From an uncultured Ruminococcus sp. (GTDB taxonomy: Bacteria; Bacillota; Clostridia; Oscillospirales; Ruminococcaceae): a DNA stretch of 23,648 nt. A program made the position numbers and the translations under genes. This document shows, in pieces, positions 1 through 8,508 of the stretch (position 1 is the stretch's first letter; each line of letters opens with the position of its first letter). The stretch covers positions 1 through 23,648 of the forward strand of contig CAMWXM010000009.1 of NCBI GenBank assembly GCA_947178195.1. Reading direction: 5' to 3'. Below the pieces are notes generated by a model, which had not been told where the DNA came from, did no database searches, and saw nothing but the letters and a program-made list of their open reading frames with translations.

Positions 1-665
1 AAGTTAAATATAGCGGCTATGCTTATATAGAAGATAACGCTTGAAAGGTTAAACAGACCGCTTGTAAATTCATAATATTTTTTTGAAAATGAAACTGCAT
101 ATAAAGCGTCTGACAGAAAATCAATATCTATCTTACCTGCAATATAATCGAGGATATACAAAAACATAAGGGTAACAAAGCCTGCGACCGCCGCAACAGC
201 CTGATTTTCAGTAAGAGACGAAATAAATACGCATATTGCTATAAAGGCTGCGCCCAAAAGCACAAGCGCCGCATAATTTGAAACTACCATTATCCAATCC
301 ACAGTTCCGAATACGCTTAAAATAAGCGAATACACAAAAACTATACTGATACCGCATAAGTAAACCACAAGGACTGCAAAATATTTTCCCAGTACCATAG
401 AGGTAAGACTTATAGGCGCAGTAAGCAGTCCCTGCTCGGTTCTCTGCTTTTTTTCTTCGCTGAAGGACTTCATTGCAAGAATCGGAATAAGTATGATTAT
501 CGCAAGCAAAAGAGATGAAAAGAATACGGTCACATTTGCCGTACCGCTGTTAAAGGTCCCGTCAAAAAACATATAACCTGCCATAAGATAAAAGCATGTC
601 AGGAATACATAAGCTATGCTCGATGTAAAATAAGAGCCAAGCTCCCTTCTGAAAATCGCACCCAT
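1..665 (-). CDS. ABC-2 type transporter permease, N-terminal part (runs off the left edge)
   Basis: This is a membrane permease subunit of an ABC-2 (GldF/NosY-like) exporter, cut by the left edge of the window; about 221 codons are visible without a stop. The start codon at 665-663 overlaps the stop of the upstream ATPase gene as TAATG, so the two are translationally coupled. The protein begins MGAIFRRELGSYFTSSIAYV, followed by a hydrophobic segment, then ILAMKSFSEEKKQRTEQGLL, which matches the family's cytosolic coupling motif (MRxxAEEKRxGTxExLLT). Several more hydrophobic segments follow. The substrate cannot be told from sequence. In related loci the next gene is often a GldG-like or second permease protein, but that would lie outside the window. 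The family is well supported; the transported molecule is unknown. Confidence 0.85.
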   Translation of the reverse strand, partial: MGAIFRRELGSYFTSSIAYVFLTCFYLMAGYMFFDGTFNSGTANVTVFFSSLLLAIIILIPILAMKSFSEEKKQRTEQGLLTAPISLTSMVLGKYFAVLVVYLCGISIVFVYSLILSVFGTVDWIMVVSNYAALVLLGAAFIAICVFISSLTENQAVAAVAGFVTLMFLYILDYIAGKIDIDFLSDALYAVSFSKKYYEFTSGLFNLSSVIFYISIAAIFN

Positions 666-1651
666 TATTCATTGCCTCCTGTTTTCTCCGGCTGAGAGGT
701 ATCTGTTTCAGCTCCGAAACCCTCGCCCATAGTAATTTTAAAGAATATATCTTCAAGAGTAAGCTCGGTAGTTTTCATCATAAGTATAGTCCAGCCATGC
801 TCCTGAACGGCCTTGCTCACGATACGCCGCAAATCGGTATTTTCCTGAGCTTCTATCTCATATTCATAAACTCCGGGTTCTTTTTCCTGACCTGCCTTTA
901 TGGTTTTCATACCCTCTATCTTTTTAAACTCTGTCAATATTTCTTCCTTATCTCCTTCTATCCTTACGATAAGGCGATGGTCTGTGGACATTTTTTCAGA
1001 AAGATTGTCCGCAGTATCGTCTGCCGCAACAACTCCGTTATTTATAATTATAACTCTGTCGCAGACATGCTGTATCTCAGAAAGGATATGTGAGGAAAGA
1101 ATAAGCGTATGGCTTTTTCCAAGCTTTTTAATAAGATTTCTTATTTCTATCATCTGGTTAGGGTCAAGACCTACCGTAGGCTCGTCAAGTATCAGAACCG
1201 GCGGATTGCCGACAAGCGCCTGAGCAAGTCCGACACGCTGCTTATAACCCTTTGAAAGATGCTTTATTATTCTGTTTTTCACCTCGGTTATCTGGCAAAG
1301 CTTGCATATATTCTGAAGATGTTCCCTTCTTGGCAGCTTACATTTTTTCAGGTCGTAAACAAAATTCAGATAAGCCTTTACGGTCATGTCTATATAAAGA
1401 GGCGGTATTTCCGGAAGATACCCGATATTCGCCTTTGCCTTTATAGGGTCTTCTAAAATGTCGATGCCGTTTATCAGAACCGTACCCGACGTTGAAGAAA
1501 TATATCCTGTCAGCATATTCATGGTTGTGGATTTTCCTGCGCCGTTAGGCCCTAAAAATCCCAGTATCTCGCCGTCTTTTACAGTAAAGCTGATATTGTC
1601 AACGGCTTTTTTATCACCGTAATGCTTAGTTAGATTTTTTACTTCTATCAT
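665..1651 (-). CDS. ABC transporter ATP-binding protein (ABC-2 exporter, GldA/CcmA-like)
   Basis: This is the ATPase subunit that powers the adjacent ABC-2 permease. The 328-residue product has Walker A GPNGAGKST (residues 34-42), a signature motif LSKGYKQRV (about 132-140), Walker B VLILDEP (about 152-158) and a switch histidine in LSSHIL. After the ~215-residue nucleotide-binding domain there is a C-terminal extension of about 110 residues, as in the GldA/DrrA-type subfamily. The start at 1651 follows an AGGAGG (1664-1669) by 12 bases. The gene ends in a one-base stop/start overlap with the permease. It lies 133 bases downstream of ribF on the same strand, separated by a large hairpin, so it is probably a separate transcription unit. 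The substrate is not predictable. Confidence 0.93.
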   Translation of the reverse strand: MIEVKNLTKHYGDKKAVDNISFTVKDGEILGFLGPNGAGKSTTMNMLTGYISSTSGTVLINGIDILEDPIKAKANIGYLPEIPPLYIDMTVKAYLNFVYDLKKCKLPRREHLQNICKLCQITEVKNRIIKHLSKGYKQRVGLAQALVGNPPVLILDEPTVGLDPNQMIEIRNLIKKLGKSHTLILSSHILSEIQHVCDRVIIINNGVVAADDTADNLSEKMSTDHRLIVRIEGDKEEILTEFKKIEGMKTIKAGQEKEPGVYEYEIEAQENTDLRRIVSKAVQEHGWTILMMKTTELTLEDIFFKITMGEGFGAETDTSQPEKTGGNE

Positions 1652-1684
1652 TTTAAGATATAACCTCCTTTATTCACTATGTTT

Positions 1685-1734
1685 AAGGTAATGCCGCACA
1701 AAGACCGCTTTAAATCTTTATGCGGCATTGCCTT
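1685..1734. terminator. Large inverted repeat between ribF and the ABC ATPase gene
   Basis: Arms at 1685-1704 and 1715-1734 are 20 bases each and pair at 18 positions, with one G-U wobble and one mismatch, around a 10-base loop. The core is GCCGCA/TGCGGC. The hairpin lies 3' of ribF on the minus strand, where a terminator for the long operon is expected. The base run after the stem (TTAAAC on the minus strand) is a poor U-tract, so termination efficiency is uncertain. A similar hairpin is present at 17003-17044. Confidence 0.6.
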
Positions 1735-1784
1735 AATTATAAAATAAAAATGTGACAAAGAAGTGAAAGTATAATGAAATATAT

Positions 1785-2696
1785 CTATTTATGGGATATT
1801 TCTTTCGACCGTTTAACATCTTTTTCGATTTGCTCTTTCAACATATCCAGAGATGAAAACTTTTTTTCCTCCCTCAGAAATTCATAAATATTCACTTTCA
1901 CATTTTTTCCATACAGATCGCCGTTAAAATCCAGTATATGAGTTTCGGCAAGCGGCAGGTTGTTTTGCTCCACAGTCGGCTTTATGCCGATATTTGTAAC
2001 TGCGCAGTATACTCTGCCGTCTATTTCTACGCCTGAAGCATAAGCTCCCATTTTCGGGATTATCTGTCCTTTTTCAAAAAGCTGATTTATTGTAGGAAAA
2101 TTCATGGTACGTCCAAGCCGGTTTCCACAGACCACCTCACCCATTATAAAAAATTCCTGTCCCAGCAGCTTATTTGCCTCAGCTATTTTTCCGTTTTTAA
2201 GGTATTCTTTAATTCGTTCCGAGGATATTTTTTCGCCGTCTTTTTCGATAATTTCACAGACTTTCACCTTGAATCCGTACTTTTTTCCATAATCTTCCAG
2301 CTCGGAAACGCCGCAGGAAGCCCCTTTGCCGAACCGGAAATTCTGTCCGCATACAACTTCTTCGGCATTCAATTTCTTTTTTAATATTTCAGCGGCAAAT
2401 TCTTCTCCGCTCATTCCCATAATGCGGTTGGCTTTCGGAGAATAAATAAATTCCACTCCCACGCCAGTCAAAATATAATTTTTCTGATTTTCATTGTAAA
2501 TATATTCATAAGGCTTACCGTGTTTTGTTTTAACAGATGAAGTATCAAATGTAAAAACCGCAAAGGAAAGGCCGTTTAAAGTATATCTTCCTGCGGTATT
2601 TAAAATCTCTCTGTGCCCCAGATGGACGCCATCAAAGATTCCCAATGCGACCGAAGTTTTATCTGAAATTATTTCATTTTCCTTTATAAACTTCAT
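1785..2696 (-). CDS. ribF: Bifunctional riboflavin kinase / FAD synthetase
   Basis: The enzyme phosphorylates riboflavin to FMN and then adenylylates FMN to FAD, in the cytosol. The 303-residue length is usual for bacterial RibF. The N-terminal FMN adenylyltransferase domain shows the nucleotidyltransferase motif GIFDGVHLGH (about residues 19-28) and CGQNFRFGKGA. The C-terminal flavokinase domain shows GRTMNFPTIN, AVTNIGIKPTV and ETHILDFNGDLYGK. The start codon overlaps the truB stop by four bases (ATGA), and GAGG of the truB end serves as ribosome binding site. It is the last gene of the rimP-ribF operon, a position commonly seen next to truB in Firmicutes. Confidence 0.96.
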   Translation of the reverse strand: MKFIKENEIISDKTSVALGIFDGVHLGHREILNTAGRYTLNGLSFAVFTFDTSSVKTKHGKPYEYIYNENQKNYILTGVGVEFIYSPKANRIMGMSGEEFAAEILKKKLNAEEVVCGQNFRFGKGASCGVSELEDYGKKYGFKVKVCEIIEKDGEKISSERIKEYLKNGKIAEANKLLGQEFFIMGEVVCGNRLGRTMNFPTINQLFEKGQIIPKMGAYASGVEIDGRVYCAVTNIGIKPTVEQNNLPLAETHILDFNGDLYGKNVKVNIYEFLREEKKFSSLDMLKEQIEKDVKRSKEISHK

Positions 2697-3598
2697 TTTT
2701 CCTCACCGCTCAGATTTTTAACTATTCTCAAAACATTTTCTTCAGTATCAGGCTTTGCGATTCCGATAAATTCGTTATCAAAGCCGTAAACCCTCAGCAT
2801 TCCACCGTTTTCAGGAATATTCAATTCCCCAAGTCGCAGCTTTACTCCGTTTTTGTACATAGCCGTTTTCTTTTCCGGAAGCCTTATTTGGGGCAGATTT
2901 TCAAACAGCCTTTCAACCGGTATCAGAGCCTCGCCCAACCTGTTTTCATCTCTCAGCAGCTCCAACTGTTCCAGGGTAACACAGTCGTCAAGGGTAAAGC
3001 CGTTTGAAGCCGTTCTCACAAGAGCGGTCATTACTCCGCCGCAGCCCAGCGCCTGTCCCATATCGTGAATGACTGTTCTCACATATGTACCCTTAGAACA
3101 GGTCATTTCAATTATTCCTCTGCCTGTTTTTTCTTCAAAACGCAGAAGCTCCAGACGGCTTATTTCAACCTCTCTTAAAGGTCTCTTCACCTCGATACCC
3201 TTTCTTGCCAGATCATAAAGACGTTTTCCGTCCACCGAGACTGCCGAATACATAGGCGGAAGCTGAGATATTTTTCCGGTGAATCCTTTCAGAGCTTCCC
3301 TGACCTGAGCTTCTGTAACATCAGAATCCTTTTGCACGGTAATTCTTCCGGTTATATCATAGGTATCGGTAACTATTCCTAAGCTGAATGCGGCTCTGTA
3401 GCTTTTTTCCGTTTGAGGAATAATGCTGACAGCTTTAGTGGCATTTCCTGCAAAAACAGGCAGCACTCCCGTTGCCATAGGGTCAAGCGTACCCGAATGT
3501 CCCAGCTTTTTCATTTTCAGTATGCCTCGCATTTTTGCAATAACGTCAAATGACGTAAAACCATCCGGCTTATTTACACAGATTATACCGTTTAACAT
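2693..3598 (-). CDS. truB: tRNA pseudouridine-55 synthase
   Basis: TruB converts U55 in the T-loop of tRNAs to pseudouridine. The 301-residue protein shows the family motif GHSGTLDPMATGVLPV, with the catalytic aspartate at residue 39, then RAAFSLGIVTDTYDITG, QLPPMYSAVSVDGKRLYD and CSKGTYVRTVIHDMG. All are hallmarks of the TruB family. A C-terminal PUA-like segment of about 60 residues follows. The start at 3598 lies inside the last codons of the upstream nrnA gene (7-base overlap), preceded by AAAGGGA. It also overlaps ribF by four bases, so the three genes are tightly coupled. Confidence 0.96.
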   Translation of the reverse strand: MLNGIICVNKPDGFTSFDVIAKMRGILKMKKLGHSGTLDPMATGVLPVFAGNATKAVSIIPQTEKSYRAAFSLGIVTDTYDITGRITVQKDSDVTEAQVREALKGFTGKISQLPPMYSAVSVDGKRLYDLARKGIEVKRPLREVEISRLELLRFEEKTGRGIIEMTCSKGTYVRTVIHDMGQALGCGGVMTALVRTASNGFTLDDCVTLEQLELLRDENRLGEALIPVERLFENLPQIRLPEKKTAMYKNGVKLRLGELNIPENGGMLRVYGFDNEFIGIAKPDTEENVLRIVKNLSGEEK

Positions 3599-4554
3599 AA
3601 GCCCAGTCCCTTTGCCACAGCTTCGATTATCTGCTTTTTAACGTCCTCAAGACTTCCGTGCAGAAGGCAGCCAGCCGCCTTGATGTGACCGCCGCCGCCC
3701 AGCAGCGAGCATATCTCTGACACATTAGCATCATTCGCCGAACGCATGGATATTTTATAGCTGTCCTCGTCACGCTGCTTTATGGTAACGCCGACCTCGA
3801 CTCCCTCCACCTGAAGCGGAATCCCTGCGATACCCTCAAGTTCCGAAGCGTCAACGTCCATTTTTTCAAGCATTTCCATGGTTATGCTTATCATTGTGCA
3901 TTTTCCGTCCAGAAAATGCTCCATGCTGTCTACTGCCATAGATTCCATTTTAAGCCTTCCACGACTTTTGACATCGAACATTATGCGATTTATCCATGCA
4001 AAATTCACATCTGATATTCTTTTAAGCTCAGCCACTATTTCATGACATCTTGCAGTCGTGTTTTCATACTTAAAACAACCCGTATCAGTAGCAATACCGG
4101 TATAAATACATTTTGTAAGCTTATCGTCAATATCGACATTCAGGATTTTTATAAGCTCATATACCACCTCGCAGGCTGCGGAAGCGTCAGGGCGTACAAG
4201 GGTATTTTTAGCATATCCCGTATTGGAAATATGGTGATCTATACAAAGATCCACCTTTCCGCCGTAAACCTCCTTATATTTTCCCAGCAGCTTTTCGTCC
4301 GCAACATCAGCAGCGATAATAAGCTCCGGTTCAAATTCTTCCTCCGCATATTCCTCATGCATAAAATCATATCTTTTCGGAATAGTATCTGAGCAGATAA
4401 CCCTTGCCTTTTTCCCCATACCTCTGAGAATATAGTAAAGAGCAGTTCCCGCCCCGATACAATCTCCGTCGGGACTCTGATGAATAAGAATATATGCGCT
4501 TTTGCAGTTTTTCAGCATTTCTGCCGCACTATTAAAATCAATTTCCATAATCAT
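3592..4554 (-). CDS. nrnA: DHH/DHHA1 phosphoesterase, NrnA-type oligoribonuclease / pAp phosphatase
   Basis: The product is a manganese-dependent DHH-family phosphoesterase that, in B. subtilis, degrades short oligoribonucleotides and dephosphorylates pAp. The 320-residue product contains the N-terminal metal motifs HQSPDGDCIGAG, AADVAD and the DHH triad in CIDHHISN, and it ends with the DHHA1 motif GGGGHIKAAG. Length and motif order fit NrnA rather than the longer RecJ or GdpP. The start at 4554 overlaps the rbfA stop as ATGA. A second ATG at 4548 (two codons in) is also possible and is slightly better spaced from AAAGG. Its place between rbfA and truB is the usual one in Clostridia and Bacilli. 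Confidence 0.92.
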   Translation of the reverse strand: MIMEIDFNSAAEMLKNCKSAYILIHQSPDGDCIGAGTALYYILRGMGKKARVICSDTIPKRYDFMHEEYAEEEFEPELIIAADVADEKLLGKYKEVYGGKVDLCIDHHISNTGYAKNTLVRPDASAACEVVYELIKILNVDIDDKLTKCIYTGIATDTGCFKYENTTARCHEIVAELKRISDVNFAWINRIMFDVKSRGRLKMESMAVDSMEHFLDGKCTMISITMEMLEKMDVDASELEGIAGIPLQVEGVEVGVTIKQRDEDSYKISMRSANDANVSEICSLLGGGGHIKAAGCLLHGSLEDVKKQIIEAVAKGLGLC

Positions 4555-4886
4555 AATCCTTTAAGAGTTTCATTAATTTCAGCGCTGTGTTCAATAGAAT
4601 TATCAGCGATAAATTTAAGTTCAGGACTTTTTCTCATAGGAAGTCTTTTAAAAAGCTCCCGTCTTATAAATCCCGTAGCGGACGTAAGTCCCTTTACCGA
4701 TTCCTTAGCCTTTTCGATTCCCTCAAAGCAGGAAACATACACCTTACAATGTGAAAGATCGTTTGAAAGATCAACTCTTACAATTGTGGTGAATTCCGCT
4801 ATTCTCGGGTCTTTAAGCTCTCTGAGAATCGCCGTAAGTTCTCTTTTTACGTCCTCGCCCATTCGTCCCGCTTTAAAGCTTGCCAT
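4551..4886 (-). CDS. rbfA: 30S ribosome-binding factor A
   Basis: RbfA is a small KH-like protein that binds the immature 30S subunit near the 5' end of 16S rRNA and helps late maturation, especially in the cold. The 111-residue product shows family features: the N-terminal KAGRMGEDVKRELTAILREL, then LKDPRI, the strand CKVYVSCF, and a terminal RRELFKRLPMRKSPELKFI segment ending with the usual Asp-Asn-Ser. It has an AGGAGG about 9 bases before the ATG. It follows infB with a 67-base gap and overlaps nrnA by four bases. Co-transcription with infB is typical. Confidence 0.95.
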   Translation of the reverse strand: MASFKAGRMGEDVKRELTAILRELKDPRIAEFTTIVRVDLSNDLSHCKVYVSCFEGIEKAKESVKGLTSATGFIRRELFKRLPMRKSPELKFIADNSIEHSAEINETLKGL

Positions 4887-4953
4887 AATAAAGCCTCCTT
4901 ACATAGGGAACTTATTCTCATACAAATCCTGTTATTTATATGAGAGAAAGTTT

Positions 4954-7785
4954 TTATTCCGTGTACTCTTCCATAATAAATCCCTCGAAAATATCGCCTT
5001 CCTTAATATCGGCAAATTTTTCAAGACCAATTCCACATTCAAAGTTTTTAGCAACTTCCTTTGCGTCGTCCTTGAATCTTTTAAGAGAATCTATTTTATC
5101 TTCTGCTATGACGATACCATCACGTACAACACGTATCTGGCAGTTTCTGGTTATCTTACCGTCGATTACATAAGAACCTGCAACAGTACCCACATTGGAG
5201 ATTTTGTAAACCTGTCTTACCTCTGCCTTTCCGAGAATGACCTCTCTGAATTTAGGCGCAAGCATGCCCTTCATAGCGGTAGTTATTTCCTCGATAGCGT
5301 CATAAATAATTCTGTAAAGTCTGATATCAACTCCGTCTCTCTTTGCGCTTTCTTCTGCAACAGGGTCAGGACGAACATTGAATCCTACTATAATAGCATT
5401 TGAAGCGTTTGCAAGCATAACGTCGCTTTCAGATACCGCACCAACACCACCGTGAATTACCTTTACTCTTACTTCTTCGTTGGTAAGCTTTTCGAGAGAC
5501 TGCTTAACAGCTTCCACAGAACCCTGAACATCTGCTTTTACAATAATCGGCAGTTCCTTTACCTCACCTTCGGCGATCTGGCTGAATAGGTTATCGAGAG
5601 TTACCTTCTGTATCGATTTGAACTGTTCCTGCTTTGCTTCATGCTTTCTCTGTTCAACGAGTTCCTTTGCAAGCTTTTCGTCCTCAACGGCGTTAAATGT
5701 ATCACCTGCGCTTGGCACTTCCGCAAGACCTGTAATTTCAACAGGAACAGAAGGACCGGCTTTTTCGATCTTCTTTCCCTTATAATTGGTCATAACTCTT
5801 ACCTTACCCACAGATGTACCTGCAATAATAACATCACCTGTGTGGAGAGTACCGTTCTGTACCAGCAATGTTGCCACAGGACCTCTTCCCTTATCAAGTC
5901 TTGCTTCGATAACTGCGCCCTTTGCAAGTCTGTCAGGATTAGCCTTAAGCTCTTTCATTTCAGCGATAAGAAGTACGTCCTCTAAAAGCTCATCTATGCC
6001 CTCGCCCGTTTTTGCCGATACGGGAACGCACATTACATCGCCGCCCCATTCTTCAACGACAATACCCTGTTCGGTAAGCTCTGTCTTTACTCTTTCGATA
6101 TTTGCGCCTTCTTTATCCATTTTGTTTACAGCAACGATAAGAGAAACTCCTGCCGCCTTTGCATGATTGATGGATTCAATTGTCTGTGGCATGATACCGT
6201 CGTCGGCTGCCACAACAAGGATAGCAATATCGGTAATATCCGCACCTCTTGCCCTCATTGAAGTAAAGGCTTCGTGTCCTGGAGTATCAAGGAATGTAAT
6301 AAGCTTATCAGTTACCCTTACCTGATATGCGCCGATATGCTGAGTAATACCGCCGGCTTCAGAAGCAGTAACGTTTGCGTGTCTAATTTTATCAAGCAGA
6401 GATGTTTTACCGTGGTCAACGTGTCCCATAACAACGACTACAGGACTTCTTTCTTCTGTGTTTGCACTGTCGTCCTCGCTGTCGTCAATAAGACGTTCTT
6501 CGATGGTAACTATAATTTCCTTTTCCACCTTAGCGCCCAGCTCATCGGCAACCAGCGCTGCCGTATCAAAGTCGATGACCTCGTTTATATTTGCCATAAC
6601 GCCCAGACCCATAAGCTTTTTAATTACATCTGTTGCTGTTGCTTTGAGTCTTGTAGCAAGCTCGCCGACTGTTATTTCATCAGGGATCATGACTTTAAGC
6701 TGCTGTTTTCTTGCTCTTTCAAGCTCCAGTCTGCGCAGCTTATCCGCTTCGGTCTCCTTTTTGCTGGAAAACTTATTCTTGCTTCTCTGAGCTGACTTCT
6801 GGTTTATCTTCTGCTTTTTAGAGGAATAATTATCCTTATGTTTATTTGCAGGAGCTATCTGTTCATATCTTTCGTTATATTTATCCAGATTTACATATGA
6901 ACCTCTTGTGTCCACCGTTCTCCTGTTTTTATTGGAAGCCTTATCATCGGTGGTAGTCTCAACAGTCATTGACATTGTAGTACCAAGCTTTGTTTTTTCA
7001 TTATTTTTCTGTTGCTTAGACTCGGATTTCTTCTGTTTTTTCTGAACAGGCTGTTCAGGACGCTTGAACCTATCCGCCCTATCATGCTTTTTATTTTCCG
7101 GATTTTTATTTTCAGTCGGTTTGACGTCGGTTTTTTCAGCAGCTTCAGCCATTTGCGATTTCTCCTGATTTTCAGGTACTGCCTGTTTTTCCTGTTTTTC
7201 TGCCTTTTTCTGATTTTCAGGCGTTGTTGGTTTTTCCTGCTTTTCTGCCTTTTTCTGATTTTCAGGCGCTGTCGGTTTCTCCTGTATTTCTGTTTTTTTC
7301 TGATTTTCGGACATTGCCGGTTTTTCCTGCTTTTCAGGCTTTTTATGATTTTCAGGAACTGCCGATTTCTCCTGCTTTTCCGCCTTTTTCTGATTTTCGG
7401 GCACTGCAGATTTTTCCTGAATTTCTGTTTTCACAGTCTTTTTAGGCTTATCAGTTTTTTCAGATTTCTTTGCTGTCGTTCCGGATTTTTCAGCCGGCTG
7501 TGCAGCAGATTTATTTTCCGTTTTTTCCTCAGCCTTCTTTACATTATCTTGCATTGGCTTCTGTTCTTCTTCCTGAGGTGCAGCATCCTTGGATTCAAAA
7601 TAGCTGTCAAAGCTATCCACCTGATTTTTCTGAGAATAATATTCAAGAATATAATTCATTTCCGTTTCTGAAAGAGATGAAGTATTTTTTCTTTTGACAT
7701 TGTCATATTTTTCCAGCAAATCTATAAGTTCCTGATTTCCAAGTTTCAGATCCTTTGCTGCCTCTAAAAGCTTAGTTTTCTTCAT
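4954..7785 (-). CDS. infB: Translation initiation factor IF-2
   Basis: IF-2 is the GTPase that brings initiator fMet-tRNA to the 30S subunit and promotes 50S joining. The 943-residue product has an N-terminal IF2_N-type helix bundle (about 1-50), a long low-complexity charged linker (about 65-360), a second IF2_N module (about 367-401), and the G domain starting with GHVDHGKTS (454-462). DTPGHEAF, NKMD and SAK give the remaining G motifs. Domains II-IV follow, including GKAEVRQVYKISNVGTVAGS near the C-terminus. The linker holds six tandem 15-residue units (residues 121-210), which make the protein long for a Clostridia IF-2. The ATG at 7785 follows AGGAGG. It sits downstream of ylxQ and upstream of rbfA. 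Confidence 0.97.
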   Translation of the reverse strand: MKKTKLLEAAKDLKLGNQELIDLLEKYDNVKRKNTSSLSETEMNYILEYYSQKNQVDSFDSYFESKDAAPQEEEQKPMQDNVKKAEEKTENKSAAQPAEKSGTTAKKSEKTDKPKKTVKTEIQEKSAVPENQKKAEKQEKSAVPENHKKPEKQEKPAMSENQKKTEIQEKPTAPENQKKAEKQEKPTTPENQKKAEKQEKQAVPENQEKSQMAEAAEKTDVKPTENKNPENKKHDRADRFKRPEQPVQKKQKKSESKQQKNNEKTKLGTTMSMTVETTTDDKASNKNRRTVDTRGSYVNLDKYNERYEQIAPANKHKDNYSSKKQKINQKSAQRSKNKFSSKKETEADKLRRLELERARKQQLKVMIPDEITVGELATRLKATATDVIKKLMGLGVMANINEVIDFDTAALVADELGAKVEKEIIVTIEERLIDDSEDDSANTEERSPVVVVMGHVDHGKTSLLDKIRHANVTASEAGGITQHIGAYQVRVTDKLITFLDTPGHEAFTSMRARGADITDIAILVVAADDGIMPQTIESINHAKAAGVSLIVAVNKMDKEGANIERVKTELTEQGIVVEEWGGDVMCVPVSAKTGEGIDELLEDVLLIAEMKELKANPDRLAKGAVIEARLDKGRGPVATLLVQNGTLHTGDVIIAGTSVGKVRVMTNYKGKKIEKAGPSVPVEITGLAEVPSAGDTFNAVEDEKLAKELVEQRKHEAKQEQFKSIQKVTLDNLFSQIAEGEVKELPIIVKADVQGSVEAVKQSLEKLTNEEVRVKVIHGGVGAVSESDVMLANASNAIIVGFNVRPDPVAEESAKRDGVDIRLYRIIYDAIEEITTAMKGMLAPKFREVILGKAEVRQVYKISNVGTVAGSYVIDGKITRNCQIRVVRDGIVIAEDKIDSLKRFKDDAKEVAKNFECGIGLEKFADIKEGDIFEGFIMEEYTE
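7156..7425 (-). repeat. Six tandem 45-bp repeats inside infB
   Basis: The infB linker contains six contiguous in-frame units of 15 codons, residues 121-210, consensus E(K/I)QEKxAxPENQKKA. Unit variants include EIQEKSAVPENQKKA, EKQEKSAVPENHKKP and EKQEKPTTPENQKKA. The 15-residue period is exact with no indels, so the array grew by in-register duplication. The units are lysine-, glutamate- and glutamine-rich, with one proline in most, and predict an unstructured or weakly helical charged spacer between the N-terminal domain and the GTPase core. Confidence 0.93.
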
Positions 7786-7856
7786 AGGCGAAAACCTCCT
7801 GTTAAAATTTGTAAGTCTGCGGTATAAAGCAACACTGCCATGATATTGCGCTTCGC

Positions 7857-8234
7857 TTACTTATTTTCATTATTGTTATTATTATTTCCGTTTCTTTTTT
7901 TAGCGCTTCTGGGGACGGTAGCCTTTACAGGTGTCCCGAGAGTTTTGAAACGCTGTGAAAAGCCGTAATCGGCGATCCCCACAACAACGACCTCCTTGCC
8001 GATAGAATCAAACATATCGTCTGAATCAAGGTCGATTTTATATATAGCAGTAGAAGTATTATTACAAAAGAATTTTACTTCCTTCAAGGTTTTATAGGAT
8101 ATATCGTCAGTAACCAAAACGCATGAAATACCGCCCTTGATAGTGGCTTCCTTTACTGCATCAAAGCCCATTATAACTCTTCCGGCTCTACAGCACATAG
8201 TAAGCAAATTAATTGTTTTCTGCTGTGAGTTCAT
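7857..8234 (-). CDS. L7Ae/L30e-family ribosomal-like protein YlxQ
   Basis: This small protein of the L7Ae/L30e/Gadd45 fold, a family of kink-turn RNA binders, is encoded between ylxR and infB in many Firmicutes (YlxQ/RplGA group). From the ATG at 8234 the product is 125 residues: MNSQQKTINLLTMCCRAGRV, then GFDAVKEATIKGG, CVLVTDDIS and the K-turn-family-like strand-helix pattern. That start is chosen over the longer open frame to 8387 because homologues begin there and GAGGAGA lies about 8 bases upstream. It overlaps the ylxR 3' end by 26 bases. The C-terminus is a basic, asparagine-rich tail (KKRNGNNNNNNENK) encoded by an AAT/AAC microsatellite, which is unusual. Confidence 0.88.
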   Translation of the reverse strand: MNSQQKTINLLTMCCRAGRVIMGFDAVKEATIKGGISCVLVTDDISYKTLKEVKFFCNNTSTAIYKIDLDSDDMFDSIGKEVVVVGIADYGFSQRFKTLGTPVKATVPRSAKKRNGNNNNNNENK

Positions 8235-8481
8235 TTTCCATCTCCTCGTAAACCTCGTTATCAATTTTACAGGAGAAGCTTTTCTCAAAGCGTCGTGCCT
8301 TCCTTGCACTTTGAAAACATTCTGTATTTTTACAGATATAAGCTCCCCGTCCGGATTTTTTACCTGTAAAATCAAGGGATATATCACCTTCCGATGATTT
8401 TACAACTCTTATCATTTCTTTTTTCGGCTTCATTTCATTACAACCAAGACACATTCTCATAGGAATTTTTTTAATTTTCAT
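8209..8481 (-). CDS. ylxR: YlxR family RNA-binding protein (DUF448)
   Basis: YlxR proteins are small basic proteins of the nusA-infB operon with a predicted RNA-binding fold; in B. subtilis YlxR is reported to act in transcriptional regulation. The 90-residue product shows the hallmark MRMCLGCNEMKPKKEMIRVV at the N-terminus, KSGRGAYICKN in the middle, and a cysteine plus basic C-terminal half (ARKARRFEKSF). The ATG at 8481 follows AAAGGAG. The stop lies 26 bases inside the downstream ylxQ gene, so translation of the two is probably coupled. Confidence 0.94.
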   Translation of the reverse strand: MKIKKIPMRMCLGCNEMKPKKEMIRVVKSSEGDISLDFTGKKSGRGAYICKNTECFQSARKARRFEKSFSCKIDNEVYEEMENELTAENN

Positions 8482-8508
8482 ATGTGATTACTCCTTTGAA
8501 AAAAGAAA

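Noticed and set aside
1736..1741. TATAAT box on the minus strand upstream of the ABC ATPase gene
   Set aside because: No acceptable -35 at 16-18 bases, and it directly abuts the hairpin; not enough to call a promoter.
4480..5403. 307-codon plus-strand open frame across nrnA, rbfA and infB
   Set aside because: It runs antisense to three well-recognised genes, has no recognisable motif and no ribosome binding site; it is a by-product of their codon use.
7012..7671. 219-codon plus-strand open frame rich in Phe and Leu, looking like a repetitive membrane protein
   Set aside because: It lies exactly opposite the Lys/Glu/Gln-rich repeat linker of infB; antisense of AAA/GAA codons gives Phe/Leu. 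No ribosome binding site or family match, and infB is certain.
8235..8387. Extended N-terminus of YlxQ starting at 8387
   Set aside because: The extra 51 residues overlap ylxR in another frame and are not family-like; the ATG at 8234 has a good ribosome binding site and matches the usual start.
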